A DNA stretch of 64,000 nt, taken from the NCBI GenBank assembly GCA_013288555.1, contig JABDBQ010000001.1, positions 29,910 to 93,909 of the forward strand. Reading direction: 5' to 3'. The translations under genes and the position numbers were made by a program. This stretch comes from Bacteroidota bacterium (GTDB lineage Bacteria; Bacteroidota; Bacteroidia; CAILMK01). Under the pieces are notes generated by a model. That model was given only the letters and a program-made list of their open reading frames with translations, did no database searches and was not told the DNA's origin. Below, piece after piece: positions 13,980 through 23,776 of the stretch; positions within the stretch are counted from its first letter, which is position 1; every line of letters starts with the position of its first letter.

Positions 13980-16900
13980 TTACATCTTAACCAGGTGCTT
14001 TGATACAAATTGGTCATCTTTAATAAATTGCAGCAGGTACATTCCCTGGGTTAAATGATATTTTTCTGCATCAATTTCAATTTTATAATTCCCGGCAACA
14101 TCCGTTTCATCGGCAATTATTCCAATCTGCCTTCCCGTTAAATCAAATAGGACAATCCTTATTTTTCCTGTATTTACAAGACTATATTGAACGGAGGTTG
14201 TTGATTGAAATGGATTTGGGAAAAGTTCGATATTGAAATCATTTTCCGGGCTCTCCTCAATACCAGAGACTGTTACATTTATTGTAGAATCCATAGCAAA
14301 TGAGCAACCGTTAGTGCTTGTTACTGTGAGTTTTACCGAATATGGGTTATTATGCGCATAGATGTGCTTCGCCAAGTGCCCTGAAGCCGTGTCACCATCG
14401 CCGAGATTCCAGTAATAAGCTTTGTAATTCAGACTGCTGTCCTGGGCATGCAAGTAAGTGGTTTTGCCTGAAAATGTTGCTTTCCAATTTGCATTAGGCA
14501 ATGGCACAGTGGTTATTTTTACGGAATTTGTTTTGGAGCAACCTGTTGCATTATTTGTTTCAGTAAGGTAATAAATGGTTGTCTGTGTTGGGTTTACCTG
14601 TGGATTGTCTGAGTTTGATATAAAACCCGGGGGTATGGAAACCCATGAGAATGAATCAGGTGCAGAAGAGGTGTCCCCGATATTAATGCTTGAGCCTGCA
14701 CAGATTGACTTTGAAGGCCCTGTTAAAGCTGGAGGGACTGGATTTACGAATATTACGACTGTGTCGTTTGCAATACAGTTGGATGCATTGTCAGTAACCT
14801 GCAGATAATATATTGTGGTTTTAGATGGACTTACGACAGGATTACCTGTTGCATTTGTAAATCCTGGTGGGTTTGAAGACCAGGAATAACTTTTGCCCGT
14901 AACAGGTTTGGAGCCCAGCGTATCAGTTGTGCCCTGGCAAATGGCTTTATCGGTTCCGGCATTGGCTGAAACGGAATTTACTACCACGATGACAGAATCT
15001 TTTCTGGAACAGCCTGTGGCTGATATGGTTTCCAACAGATAATATTTAGTGCTTACCAAAGGAATTGTTGTAGGATAGCTGCTGTTTGAGCTAAATCCTT
15101 TGGGAACAGATGACCATGAATAAGTATGCCCCGTAGTTGCATTTGTACCCAATTGTACAATATTCCCAAGGCAGATATTCTGCGTTCCACCGTTATAGGC
15201 AACCGGCTGAGGATTGGTGGTAATAATGACGGTATCCGTTTTTGTGCATCCGGTGGCCGTAATGGTTTCAGTAAGTATGTAATCAGCAGTTCCTGTTGGA
15301 ATCACTGTCGGGTTGCTGGAAGTTCCGGTGTATCCTGCAGGTTTTGATTTCCAGGAATAGATATCGCCAGTCACTGCTTTCGATCCGATAGATACATTGG
15401 TTCCGGCACATACAGTCTGATTAGGCCCTGTGGCTGCCGCAGGTAATGGGTTAAAGCTGACGGTGACGGTATCTCCGGCGATACATCCCGTAGATGTTGT
15501 CTGATCAGAAAAATAATAGCTTGTGACAACAATTGGACTCACTGTGGGGTTGCTCTTGGTACTGGTAAATCCTGACGGTGATGAAGTCCAGCTATATAAA
15601 TGACCCGAAACAGCACTTATACCAATGCCGACTGATCCATTCGGACATATTTTCTGGTTGCCTCCTGCGCTTGACCTGGCTTCAGGGTTTACATAGATCG
15701 TTGTGTGGCCATAACCAAGACATCCGGTTGCACTGTCTATTTCTGTTTCATAATATACGGTTGATACTTTTGGGCTCACAGTAGGATTGCTGATACCAGC
15801 CGTAAAAGTGCCCGGCACAGATGACCAGGAATATAAATGGCCGGGGAATGGTTTTAAGCCAAGGGTAAAACTGGCACCGTAGCATATAGTATCTTTACCC
15901 CCTGATTTGGGCGTAGGAATCTGGCCAACGGTTACAAAGGCAGAATCTTTTGCGGCACAACCTCCTGAAAATGTTGTTTCCGTAAGATAATATTTTCTTG
16001 AACTCTTCGGAGTTACCGACGGATTGGCTGAGTTCGAACTAAATCCGGCAGAATCGGATGTCCAGCTGAATGATACGCCTGTAGGAACACTGCTTGGGCC
16101 GAGCAACACGCTATTCCCGGAGCAAACTGTTTTAGGTCCTCCCGCGTCCACTTTAGGATAAGCCACAAAAATTACCTTGGTAATTAAAGTATCATTTGTC
16201 GGCATGGAATCAACAACCCCGTTTGGTTTTGAAGTCCATACTTTAAAGGTATCGGTGCCCCCTGCAAAGGTAAGCGTAGCCAGTTTAACTGGTACAATGC
16301 TGTCAGGTGATAATGTCCCTGACCAGCTGATCGGAGTTTGAACCTTACCGTTCAGAGACCAGCCAATGGTGGCAGAAGTTAAATTCTTTGTCCCAAAATT
16401 TTCAAGCATGGCCGTGATGGATTGTTTTCCTGCACAGGACCCCGATGGCATAATGGCTATTCCGGCATCGTTGGCTAAGCTTTTAAAATAGAACCCGGCC
16501 AGAAAAGCATCATTATTGCCCGAAGAGTAACCGGAGCTATAGCCGCCGGAGGTAGCTATACCCGAAGTACTGGTTGTATTTCCTGAAATATAAGTATTGC
16601 CATTGGCGTCAGCATGAATATCGTAGCCAACATCTGTGCCAGAACCGCCATAATAAGAACCGTACATAAGATTGCCTGCTGGGGAAAATTTGCTTAAAAA
16701 AGCATTTTGTGTTCCTGCCAAAGAAGTTAAATAGGCTTTGGGGGTGGCGATTCCTGTAGTGCTGTTTGTATATCCTGTGACAAAAATACTTCCCGTTGGA
16801 TCCGTTGCCAGGTTAAGCCCCACGTCTGTTCCGCCACCGCCGTAGTACGTACTCCATATCATGGTACCCGTGGGTGAAAATTTCGATAAAAAGGAATTGG

Positions 16901-18677
16901 TTGAACCATTTAGCGTGGGCTGATACGGTATATTTGATGTTATTCCTTTACTGCTTGCTGTCTGTCCATTCACATATATATTGCCAAACTGATCCGTAAC
17001 GTCACCCCATGTGAATTCATAAGCAGTACCTCCCTGATAGGTAGCCCAGTTCAGGCTGCCTGATGGAGAGAAACTGGCGACAAACCCATCATTATTGCCT
17101 CCAAATTTTGGTTGCCAAGCATTAGCAGTAGCAATGGCGCTGCTGCTGGACGTGCCACCCACCATTATGACATTCCCATTATGATCCGTAGCAAGATTAT
17201 TTGGACTTTCGGTTCCACTGCCTCCATAATAGGTACTCCATTTCAATTGCCCGGAAGAATCATATTTGGCAAGCCCGGCATCCTGGCTTCCGCCGTATGA
17301 CGTCTGGTACGCACCGGTAGTTGCAATTCCGGAACTGCTGCTGACCCATGCTGTAATGAATACATTTGCTGAAAGATCAGTCGCGAGAAATAATGACTGG
17401 TCATTTCCGGTTCCACCATAATAGGTGGCCCAGATTCTTGAACCATCATATCTGAATTTTACAACATAACCATTATAACTGGCAGAGCCACTTCCTCCTA
17501 TTAAAGATTGATATGCGCCGGAAGTCGCTATGCCTGAAGTGCTTGAGGTTGCACCGGTCATGTAGATATTCCCTAGTATATCGTTACTCAATCCCCACCC
17601 ATCATTATATCCATTGCCGCCATAATAGGTACACCATTGCAGTCCACCGCCTGAAGAAAATTTAGCCAGAAAGGCATCATAAGTTCCATAACTTGTTTGG
17701 AAAGCACCCGATGTGGAAATGTTTGATGTCGGAGATGTTGATGGGCCACACATTAATACATTCCCGCTATTATCTGTCCATACTGCTTCGCCATAATTTC
17801 TTGTTCCTCCGCCCAGGTAGGTGCCCCAGCTCAGGGTTGGGTCTATGGTAAGTGTTTGGCTATGATCGTATTCAGTAACCCGGAATGAAACCGTATTATT
17901 GCTTTTCACAAAACTGCTCGGGATAATTGTTTTGCCGGGAAGATAAGAAACCGGTTTGCTGTCGGTCATGTCAATCATTTCGTTCACATAATGCAGCCCT
18001 CCATCAGCCAGGCTTTCCAGGGTTTGTAGCCCGTTCCACTGCAACTGAATATCGTTCACTTTACCACCGGGGCGAACCACAAATTCATATTCTACAGCAC
18101 CGCTAATCGCATGCAACTGCAAATCGATATAAGGGTAGATATTCTGGTAAACAATTGTCTTATAAGTATGTACCTTGTTAATACCTGATTCTGGTGTATA
18201 AGACGTATAATAATTCTCGTAATAGGCTTGCTGGTCCTGTCCGGTAATCAATGCACTCAGGTCTGCATTTTCAAGAACCATATCCGTACGGCTCGTCACA
18301 GTTTTTAATTTTCCATTTGAAACCATATCTTCCATCCATCGTCTCCGCTCCAGGGCATTCTGAGGGTTTTGTGGCATTTGTATCGGATCAACATCCTGTC
18401 CGTTGGCATCCACAAATTTTTTGAAAACAAAACTGATCATTCCCGGTCTGCAATAAATTTCAGGCCCGCCATCATGACTGTAGTATTTGATATCAGCATG
18501 GCTTTGTCCATTGGCATCTGCGAGTTGTCCTTTATTTTCCACAAAGCTCCAGTTATTATGATTAATGAGCTGCTGTGCGGAAGGTTTGATGACTTGTGCG
18601 CGGGTTGAAAATAAAAATCCGGAACCCGTTAAAATTAATATTGAAAACAACAGGGAACTTAGGTTGAAATGTTTCAT
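13980..18677 (-). CDS. Giant T9SS protein: seven SBBP blades, Ig-like repeats, type A sorting domain
   Basis: 1565 residues from the ATG at 18677, chosen because it begins a signal peptide (LSSLLFSILILTGSGFLF, cleavage near TRAQ). The longer frame overlaps purB on the other strand. Residues about 30-280 form the N-terminal domain that often precedes SBBP repeats (WSFVENKGQ, YYSHDGGPEIYCRPG). Seven blades follow, each with a W.TYYGG core, fitting a closed seven-bladed propeller. Then come a CARDB-like module, seven Ig-like repeats of about 80 residues (YSW.S.P.GF ... NP.V.P ... TGC), a PKD domain (YYWNLGDGD) and a type A sorting domain (FPNPF). A large surface adhesin or structural protein is likely, with the ligand unknown. 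It shares architecture with the genes at 56680-60915 and 60995-64000. Confidence 0.88.
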   Translation of the reverse strand: MKHFNLSSLLFSILILTGSGFLFSTRAQVIKPSAQQLINHNNWSFVENKGQLADANGQSHADIKYYSHDGGPEIYCRPGMISFVFKKFVDANGQDVDPIQMPQNPQNALERRRWMEDMVSNGKLKTVTSRTDMVLENADLSALITGQDQQAYYENYYTSYTPESGINKVHTYKTIVYQNIYPYIDLQLHAISGAVEYEFVVRPGGKVNDIQLQWNGLQTLESLADGGLHYVNEMIDMTDSKPVSYLPGKTIIPSSFVKSNNTVSFRVTEYDHSQTLTIDPTLSWGTYLGGGTRNYGEAVWTDNSGNVLMCGPSTSPTSNISTSGAFQTSYGTYDAFLAKFSSGGGLQWCTYYGGNGYNDGWGLSNDILGNIYMTGATSSTSGIATSGAYQSLIGGSGSASYNGYVVKFRYDGSRIWATYYGGTGNDQSLFLATDLSANVFITAWVSSSSGIATTGAYQTSYGGSQDAGLAKYDSSGQLKWSTYYGGSGTESPNNLATDHNGNVIMVGGTSSSSAIATANAWQPKFGGNNDGFVASFSPSGSLNWATYQGGTAYEFTWGDVTDQFGNIYVNGQTASSKGITSNIPYQPTLNGSTNSFLSKFSPTGTMIWSTYYGGGGTDVGLNLATDPTGSIFVTGYTNSTTGIATPKAYLTSLAGTQNAFLSKFSPAGNLMYGSYYGGSGTDVGYDIHADANGNTYISGNTTSTSGIATSGGYSSGYSSGNNDAFLAGFYFKSLANDAGIAIMPSGSCAGKQSITAMLENFGTKNLTSATIGWSLNGKVQTPISWSGTLSPDSIVPVKLATLTFAGGTDTFKVWTSKPNGVVDSMPTNDTLITKVIFVAYPKVDAGGPKTVCSGNSVLLGPSSVPTGVSFSWTSDSAGFSSNSANPSVTPKSSRKYYLTETTFSGGCAAKDSAFVTVGQIPTPKSGGKDTICYGASFTLGLKPFPGHLYSWSSVPGTFTAGISNPTVSPKVSTVYYETEIDSATGCLGYGHTTIYVNPEARSSAGGNQKICPNGSVGIGISAVSGHLYSWTSSPSGFTSTKSNPTVSPIVVTSYYFSDQTTSTGCIAGDTVTVSFNPLPAAATGPNQTVCAGTNVSIGSKAVTGDIYSWKSKPAGYTGTSSNPTVIPTGTADYILTETITATGCTKTDTVIITTNPQPVAYNGGTQNICLGNIVQLGTNATTGHTYSWSSVPKGFSSNSSYPTTIPLVSTKYYLLETISATGCSRKDSVIVVVNSVSANAGTDKAICQGTTDTLGSKPVTGKSYSWSSNPPGFTNATGNPVVSPSKTTIYYLQVTDNASNCIANDTVVIFVNPVPPALTGPSKSICAGSSINIGDTSSAPDSFSWVSIPPGFISNSDNPQVNPTQTTIYYLTETNNATGCSKTNSVKITTVPLPNANWKATFSGKTTYLHAQDSSLNYKAYYWNLGDGDTASGHLAKHIYAHNNPYSVKLTVTSTNGCSFAMDSTINVTVSGIEESPENDFNIELFPNPFQSTTSVQYSLVNTGKIRIVLFDLTGRQIGIIADETDVAGNYKIEIDAEKYHLTQGMYLLQFIKDDQFVSKHLVKM

Positions 18678-18696
18678 AATGAGTTGTTTTAAAAAC

Positions 18697-18704
18697 CAAA
18701 TATA
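18697..18704 (-). promoter_or_regulatory. Probable -7 box of the giant T9SS gene
   Basis: Minus-strand TATATTTG matches TAnnTTTG and lies 20 bases upstream of the ATG at 18677. With the purB box at 18781-18788 it makes a compact divergent promoter region. Confidence 0.5.
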
Positions 18705-18780
18705 GCAAATATTCGATACGAGGTATCTCCAAATGGCAACTTTTTTAAATGGTTTCACAGCATTACGCCATAGACTGGGA

Positions 18781-18788
18781 TAATTTTG
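18781..18788 (+). promoter_or_regulatory. Probable -7 promoter box of purB
   Basis: TAATTTTG matches TAnnTTTG and ends 15 bases before the ATG at 18803. It supports that start over the upstream ATG at 18749, which would lie ahead of the promoter. Confidence 0.5.
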
Positions 18789-18802
18789 AGAACTTTGCGG
18801 AT

Positions 18803-20146
18803 ATGGACTATTCAAATCTGATGGCAATTTCACCTATTGATGGTAGGTATAGCAGCAAAACCGGACCGCTTTCCTCTTATTTTTCTGAATACGGACTTAT
18901 CCGCTACCGCGTTCAGGTAGAGATAAAGTACTTCCTGGCTTTATGCCGCATCCCATTGCCCCAACTGGCTTCCTTCCCGATTGACAGTATCCCGAAACTT
19001 GACAATATATACCTGAGTTTCACCGAAGAAGATGCCGCAAAAATAAAGGCGTTTGAAAAAACAACGAATCATGATGTAAAGGCTGTTGAATATTTTCTTC
19101 GTGAAAAATTTGACATACTGGGTATTGGTCTTTTTAAAGAATTTATTCATTTCGGACTCACTTCGCAGGATATCAATAATACCGCAGTTCCGATTTCTTT
19201 AAAAGAAGGCATCCGTAACGAAATCATTCCCGAACTTGAAAAAATTCAACAAATGATAACGGGTTTCAGTAAAGAATGGGCCGAAATCCCTTTATTGGCC
19301 CGCACACATGGTCAACCGGCATCACCCACCCGGCTGGGGAAAGAGTTTATGGTTTATACTGATAGAATTGGCAAACAGCTTTCACAGTTGAAAACAAGGA
19401 AATATTTCGGAAAATTTGGTGGTGCAACCGGGAATTTTAATGCCCACCATATAGCTTATCCCGATATTAAATGGGATGTGTTTGCCAATGATTTTTTAAA
19501 GGATGACCTTGAGTTGAATAGAAACCAGCATACAACGCAAATTGATCATTATGATGAACTTGCGGAACTATTTGACAATATGAGACGCATTCATGTCATT
19601 TTTATTGATCTCTGTCGCGATATCTGGACCTATGTATCCATGGATTATTTCAAACAGGTTGTAAAAGCAGACGAAGTGGGTTCTTCTGCCATGCCACATA
19701 AGGTAAACCCGATTGATTTTGAAAATGCTGAGGGTAATCTTGCTTATGCCAATGCTATTCTTGATTTTTTAAGCAATAAGCTGCCTGTGAGTCGTTTGCA
19801 GAGAGATCTGACTGATTCAACAGTGATGCGAAATGTAGGCGTACCACTGGCGCATGGCCTGGTTGCCTATAGTTCAATTCTGAAAGGTCTTGGCAAACTC
19901 ATTGTAAACAGGGATAAAATAAACCAGGATCTCGAAGAGAACTGGGCGGTTGTGGCAGAAGCCATTCAGACCATATTGCGGCGCGAAGGATATCCTAATC
20001 CGTACGACAAACTGAAGCAGTTTACCAGGGGCAAGCACAATCTCGATAAAAATGTATTTGATTCTTTCATTGAAAGCCTGGATGTGGCTGATAATCTTAA
20101 AGATGAATTAAAAAAGGTTAGTCCTTTTAATTATACAGGGATATGA
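18803..20146 (+). CDS. purB: Adenylosuccinate lyase PurB
   Basis: 447 residues from the ATG at 18803. The N-terminus MDYSNLMAISPIDGRYSSKT matches the family start (L.A.SP.DGRY). The fumarase/aspartase-superfamily signature is SSAMPHKVNPIDFEN (about residue 294), with TSQDINNTA and ARTHGQPASPT supplying the other active-site segments. It catalyses two steps: SAICAR to AICAR, and adenylosuccinate to AMP. Length and sequence resemble the E. coli-type branch. It diverges from the giant T9SS gene. Confidence 0.96.
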   Translation: MDYSNLMAISPIDGRYSSKTGPLSSYFSEYGLIRYRVQVEIKYFLALCRIPLPQLASFPIDSIPKLDNIYLSFTEEDAAKIKAFEKTTNHDVKAVEYFLREKFDILGIGLFKEFIHFGLTSQDINNTAVPISLKEGIRNEIIPELEKIQQMITGFSKEWAEIPLLARTHGQPASPTRLGKEFMVYTDRIGKQLSQLKTRKYFGKFGGATGNFNAHHIAYPDIKWDVFANDFLKDDLELNRNQHTTQIDHYDELAELFDNMRRIHVIFIDLCRDIWTYVSMDYFKQVVKADEVGSSAMPHKVNPIDFENAEGNLAYANAILDFLSNKLPVSRLQRDLTDSTVMRNVGVPLAHGLVAYSSILKGLGKLIVNRDKINQDLEENWAVVAEAIQTILRREGYPNPYDKLKQFTRGKHNLDKNVFDSFIESLDVADNLKDELKKVSPFNYTGI

Positions 20147-20167
20147 AATCGTAATTCGTAATTTGAA

Positions 20168-20199
20168 ATTGCTATCGCGAGACTTCGTGTTCGTAATTC
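20168..20199. repeat. 32-bp dispersed repeat (copy 2)
   Basis: Matches 12739-12770 at 29 of 32 positions. It sits in the 80-base spacer between purB and the multihaem cytochrome gene. Confidence 0.55.
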
Positions 20200-20226
20200 A
20201 TATTCGCCTTAACTTTACAGCCGGAT

Positions 20227-22179
20227 ATGCTTAAAAAAAAAGTCACTTTCTTCGGCTCTATTATTCTGACCATAACTGCTATTTCTATTTGTCTGCAATG
20301 CAGCAGATTTGGAGGCAAAACGTCGCCAGAAAATAATGGCGAAGCCTCTAAATGGCAAAACCTCGGTGCTGATGCACAGTATGTGGGGATGAAGACCTGC
20401 CGAAGCTGTCATGAAGCGATATACCAGAGTTTCATTAAAACAGGGATGGGCAAATCTTTCGGACCTGCGACTGCCCAAAGAACAGCAGGTAATTTTCATC
20501 ATAATGCACCGCTGTATGACAAATATAAAGATCTTTATTACCTGCCTTATCTTAAAGACAGCCTGTTGTTTGTGAAAGAATATAGATTGAACAACAGTGA
20601 TACTGTTTATGCACGGACAGAAAAGATTAATTATATCATTGGCAGTGGGCATCATACCAATTCGCATATTATCAATGAGAACGGGTATCTTTACCAGGCT
20701 CCTTTCACATTTTATACACAAAAGGGCGATTGGGATTTCCCACCAGGATTTGAAAATGGTCAGAACAGCCGTTTCAGTAGAGAGATAGGAATCGAATGTA
20801 TGAGCTGTCATAATACCCTTCCCGGTTTTGTATCCGGATCGGTAAATAAATACAGTTTTGTTCCCGACGGGATTGGCTGTGAGCGTTGTCATGGTCCTGG
20901 TTCTTTGCATGTAAAAAACAAACTTGCCGGATTGATCGCAGATACTTCAAAAGGACCTGATTACACGATTGTGAATCCCAAAAAACTACCTTATGATCTC
21001 CAGATTGATGTTTGCCAGCGTTGCCATTTACAGGGAGATGCCGTATTAAAACCAGGCAAAACTTTTTTTGATTTCAGGCCGGGAATGAAGTTGAGCACAG
21101 TAATGGATGAGTTTTTGCCGGTATATCAAAACCAGGAACACGGATTTCTAATGGCTTCCCAGGCCGAACGGCTTCAGAAAAGCCAATGCTTTTTGAAAAC
21201 ACAAAATAAAGAACAGGAGGACAGATTGAATTGTATGACGTGTCATAATCCTCATATAAGTGTAAAATATACACCGGAACAGTATTTCCTGGATAAATGC
21301 AAAGGCTGCCATATCAATACTCATCACAATGATCCCAAGGTACTGCAAACCTCTGGCAGCAATTGTATTACCTGTCATATGCCACGTTCCTCAGCCATTG
21401 ATATTCCGCATGTTACTATTACAGATCATGATATAAGGGTAGTACATCCACAAAAGGACAACGGAGCGGTTGGCATCGGAAAATTCCTTGGATTATCATG
21501 CATTAACGAGAAACACCCTGACAGTCTCACAATGGCCAGAGCCTATATGTATTTTTATGAAAAATTTGAACATCGTTCTGAAAATCTGGATTCTGCATTC
21601 AAATATTTAAAATCATTTTCTCCAGAAAAATACCCGGCGGATTATATTTATTTTTATTATCAAAAAAATAATTTTCAAATGGTGCTGAACACAATTTCTC
21701 ATTCAACCGTTGCATTGCAGGATGCTGTGAGCAATTACCAGGTGGGCCAGTCTTATTTTAACCTGAGACAATTGCAGCAGGCCGTTCTTTATTTCAAAAA
21801 ATCATGTGATCTTCAGCCTGATAATCTGGAATACCACGTGAAGCTTGCAACAGCTTATACATACGCGAGGAATTTCGACGCCGCAAAATCTGAGCTTAAT
21901 TTTGTAGTTCATGAAAACCCAAAAACAATAGCAGCATGGAACATGATTGCATTTGTTGACCTGGCTTCCAACCGATTTGATGATGCCAGGAAAAGCCTTG
22001 ATGAGACCTTTGCTCTTGACCCTGACTACGAACCGGGGCATATAAACATGGTAAAGTATTATATTGCCGTGAATAAGTTTAAAGAAGCACGACAAGAGAT
22101 ATCAAAAATATTGAAAAGAAATCCTGAAAGTGAAGAAGCCAAAGCGCAGCTGGAATTGTTAAATAAAGCTGGAGTTTGA
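20227..22179 (+). CDS. Seven-haem c-type cytochrome lipoprotein with C-terminal TPR domain
   Basis: A 650-residue protein. The N-terminus MLKKKVTFFGSIILTITAIS ends in a possible lipobox (CLQC-S), so it is probably a lipoprotein. There are seven CxxCH haem sites, starting at Cys58, 191, 218, 263, 336, 358 and 380 (CRSCH, CMSCH, CERCH, CQRCH, CMTCH, CKGCH, CITCH). Several are followed by family-like text such as CERCHGPGSLH and CMTCHNPH. Residues about 480-650 are TPR helices (YFNLRQLQQAVLYFKKSC, LDEAL-type repeats). This arrangement is known among periplasmic multihaem proteins of Bacteroidota and Planctomycetes. Electron partner unknown. Its haems would be attached by the Ccm system encoded at the left of the window. 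Confidence 0.88.
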   Translation: MLKKKVTFFGSIILTITAISICLQCSRFGGKTSPENNGEASKWQNLGADAQYVGMKTCRSCHEAIYQSFIKTGMGKSFGPATAQRTAGNFHHNAPLYDKYKDLYYLPYLKDSLLFVKEYRLNNSDTVYARTEKINYIIGSGHHTNSHIINENGYLYQAPFTFYTQKGDWDFPPGFENGQNSRFSREIGIECMSCHNTLPGFVSGSVNKYSFVPDGIGCERCHGPGSLHVKNKLAGLIADTSKGPDYTIVNPKKLPYDLQIDVCQRCHLQGDAVLKPGKTFFDFRPGMKLSTVMDEFLPVYQNQEHGFLMASQAERLQKSQCFLKTQNKEQEDRLNCMTCHNPHISVKYTPEQYFLDKCKGCHINTHHNDPKVLQTSGSNCITCHMPRSSAIDIPHVTITDHDIRVVHPQKDNGAVGIGKFLGLSCINEKHPDSLTMARAYMYFYEKFEHRSENLDSAFKYLKSFSPEKYPADYIYFYYQKNNFQMVLNTISHSTVALQDAVSNYQVGQSYFNLRQLQQAVLYFKKSCDLQPDNLEYHVKLATAYTYARNFDAAKSELNFVVHENPKTIAAWNMIAFVDLASNRFDDARKSLDETFALDPDYEPGHINMVKYYIAVNKFKEARQEISKILKRNPESEEAKAQLELLNKAGV

Positions 22180-22264
22180 TTAAATTAAAAGATTAAAATA
22201 TTGAAAATTAAAATATTAAAAAATAATTATGACCGGGATATCGTGCGTAATTCGTAATTCATAA

Positions 22265-22678
22265 TTGTATATGTATAGTAATTCTGTAGAAATAAGAGTC
22301 AGATATGGGGAAACCGATAAAATGGGTTACTTGTATTATGGCAATTATGCCCAGTATTACGAAGTAGGGAGGGTGGAGGCGATCCGGAGTCTCGGACTAA
22401 GTTATAAGGAACTGGAAGACAGGGGTATTATGATGCCAGTTCTTGATATGCAGAGTACTTTTGTAAAACCGGCTTATTATGATGATGTTTTGAAAGTGAC
22501 TACTACAATTACGGAATTGCCCAAAGTTCGTGCCTTTTTCAGCTATGAAATAACAAACGCGAATAATGATATTATTAATTACGGTAAAACAACATTAATA
22601 TTTTTTGATTGGGAACGTCGGAAACCATGCCGTGCACCCGAGGAACTGGTAGAAAAACTAAGTCCGTTTTTTATATGA
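22265..22678 (+). CDS. Acyl-CoA thioesterase, 4-hydroxybenzoyl-CoA thioesterase (YbgC) family
   Basis: A 137-residue hot-dog-fold protein. The active-site segment is VRYGETDKMGYLYYGNYAQY, in which D near residue 18 and the YGNY..Y helix correspond to the 4HBT family motif (Y..TD.MG.V....Y..). It hydrolyses acyl-CoA thioesters of unknown chain type. The start may be the ATG at 22265 or 22271. Its TGA stop overlaps the ATG of the YihY gene (ATGA at 22675-22678), indicating translational coupling. Confidence 0.88.
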   Translation: MYMYSNSVEIRVRYGETDKMGYLYYGNYAQYYEVGRVEAIRSLGLSYKELEDRGIMMPVLDMQSTFVKPAYYDDVLKVTTTITELPKVRAFFSYEITNANNDIINYGKTTLIFFDWERRKPCRAPEELVEKLSPFFI

Positions 22679-23658
22679 TTAATAATAAGACCTATAAGTT
22701 AATTAAAAAGCTGGTTTTAAAGATCGGTTCTAAGTTATTGAGCTGGACAAAAATTGTGAAATTCCCATTTACCGGCGGATTGCCACTGTACTGGATCGGG
22801 TTATTTTTCTTCAGGAACCTTAAAAAAGAACCCATCAGTCTTAGGGCTTCTTCTATTGCATTCAATTTGTTTCTTTCGCTTTTCCCGGCTTTTATTTTTT
22901 TGTTTACCCTTATTCCCATTATCCCGGTTCAGGGGCTTCATGCTGAGATCCTGATTTTCCTTAAAACAATCATGCCTGGTTCGGCATTCAATATTGTTGC
23001 GGATAATCTGAGTGAGATCATGCAGACGCGCAGCGCCAAATTGTTATCAATAGGTATCATTGTATCCCTATATTTTGCCTCTAACGGTGTTTATTCTTTA
23101 ATGCAGGCATTTCATAAAATGGATCCCAGGAGCTATTTGAGCCAAAAACTGGTTTCGATATATTTAACAATCGTACTTGGCACCGGATTGCTCATGGGGA
23201 TGGCTCTTTTTGTATTGGCCAAGTACCTCCTTACTATTATTTCAGGATCTGAAGGTGTTCATTCTCATTTATATTATGATGCTGTATTATTCGGGCAATG
23301 GATCATGTTATTTATCCTGTTGTTTAGTGCGACAGTTATTATTTATCGGTATGGTGATATACGGGTAGAAAAAATAAGTCATGTAATCCCCGGATCCGTG
23401 TTAACATCTATCCTGGTTGTACTTACAAGTATCGCATATTCCTATTATGTAGGCAAATGGGCCAACTACAGCAGGTTATATGGTTCTTTGGGCGCCATGA
23501 TCATTACAATGCTGTGGTTGTATTTCAATTCTATGGTTATTATCGTGGGCCATGAATATAACAGGAGCGTTACACATGCACGCATGATTATCAAGCGAAA
23601 AAAGGAAGCTGCAAAAATTAAAAGAAACCGATTGAAAGCCTCGAGGGCTTCTGTTTAA
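22675..23658 (+). CDS. YihY/virulence factor BrkB family membrane protein
   Basis: 327 residues from the ATG at 22675, which overlaps the thioesterase stop codon. A longer frame from 22609 reads through that gene. About six helices. The family signature appears as LRASSIAFNLFLSLFPAFIF (near residue 56) and GSLGAMIITMLWLYFNSMVI, then GHEYNRS (near residue 300). The C-terminus is strongly basic (KRKKEAAKIKRNRLK). YihY/BrkB proteins were once called RNase BN in error. Their transport or structural role is not settled. Confidence 0.9.
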   Translation: MINNKTYKLIKKLVLKIGSKLLSWTKIVKFPFTGGLPLYWIGLFFFRNLKKEPISLRASSIAFNLFLSLFPAFIFLFTLIPIIPVQGLHAEILIFLKTIMPGSAFNIVADNLSEIMQTRSAKLLSIGIIVSLYFASNGVYSLMQAFHKMDPRSYLSQKLVSIYLTIVLGTGLLMGMALFVLAKYLLTIISGSEGVHSHLYYDAVLFGQWIMLFILLFSATVIIYRYGDIRVEKISHVIPGSVLTSILVVLTSIAYSYYVGKWANYSRLYGSLGAMIITMLWLYFNSMVIIVGHEYNRSVTHARMIIKRKKEAAKIKRNRLKASRASV

Positions 23659-23679
23659 TTTGGAACCGGAAATTTTATT

Positions 23680-23767
23680 GGGCATCTCTGAAAACTATCT
23701 TTTTGTCGCCTCAACCTTAGTCCTTCTCCTCAAGGAGAAGGTAAGTAGTAGGTTTTTAGAGATGCCC
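23680..23767. repeat. MITE-like hairpin repeat between converging genes
   Basis: Outer arms GGGCATCTCTGAAAACT and AGGTTTTTAGAGATGCCC enclose a second palindrome CCTTCTCC-TCAA-GGAGAAGG (23722-23741). It is related to the two copies at 53578-53735 and to the core at 421-439. It fills the gap between two converging genes and could act as a bidirectional terminator. Confidence 0.75.
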
Positions 23768-23776
23768 ATATTCTTT

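Noticed and set aside
18749..18802. N-terminal extension of purB from the ATG at 18749
   Set aside because: It would place the start before the -7 box at 18781-18788, and PurB homologues begin near MDYSNLMAISP.
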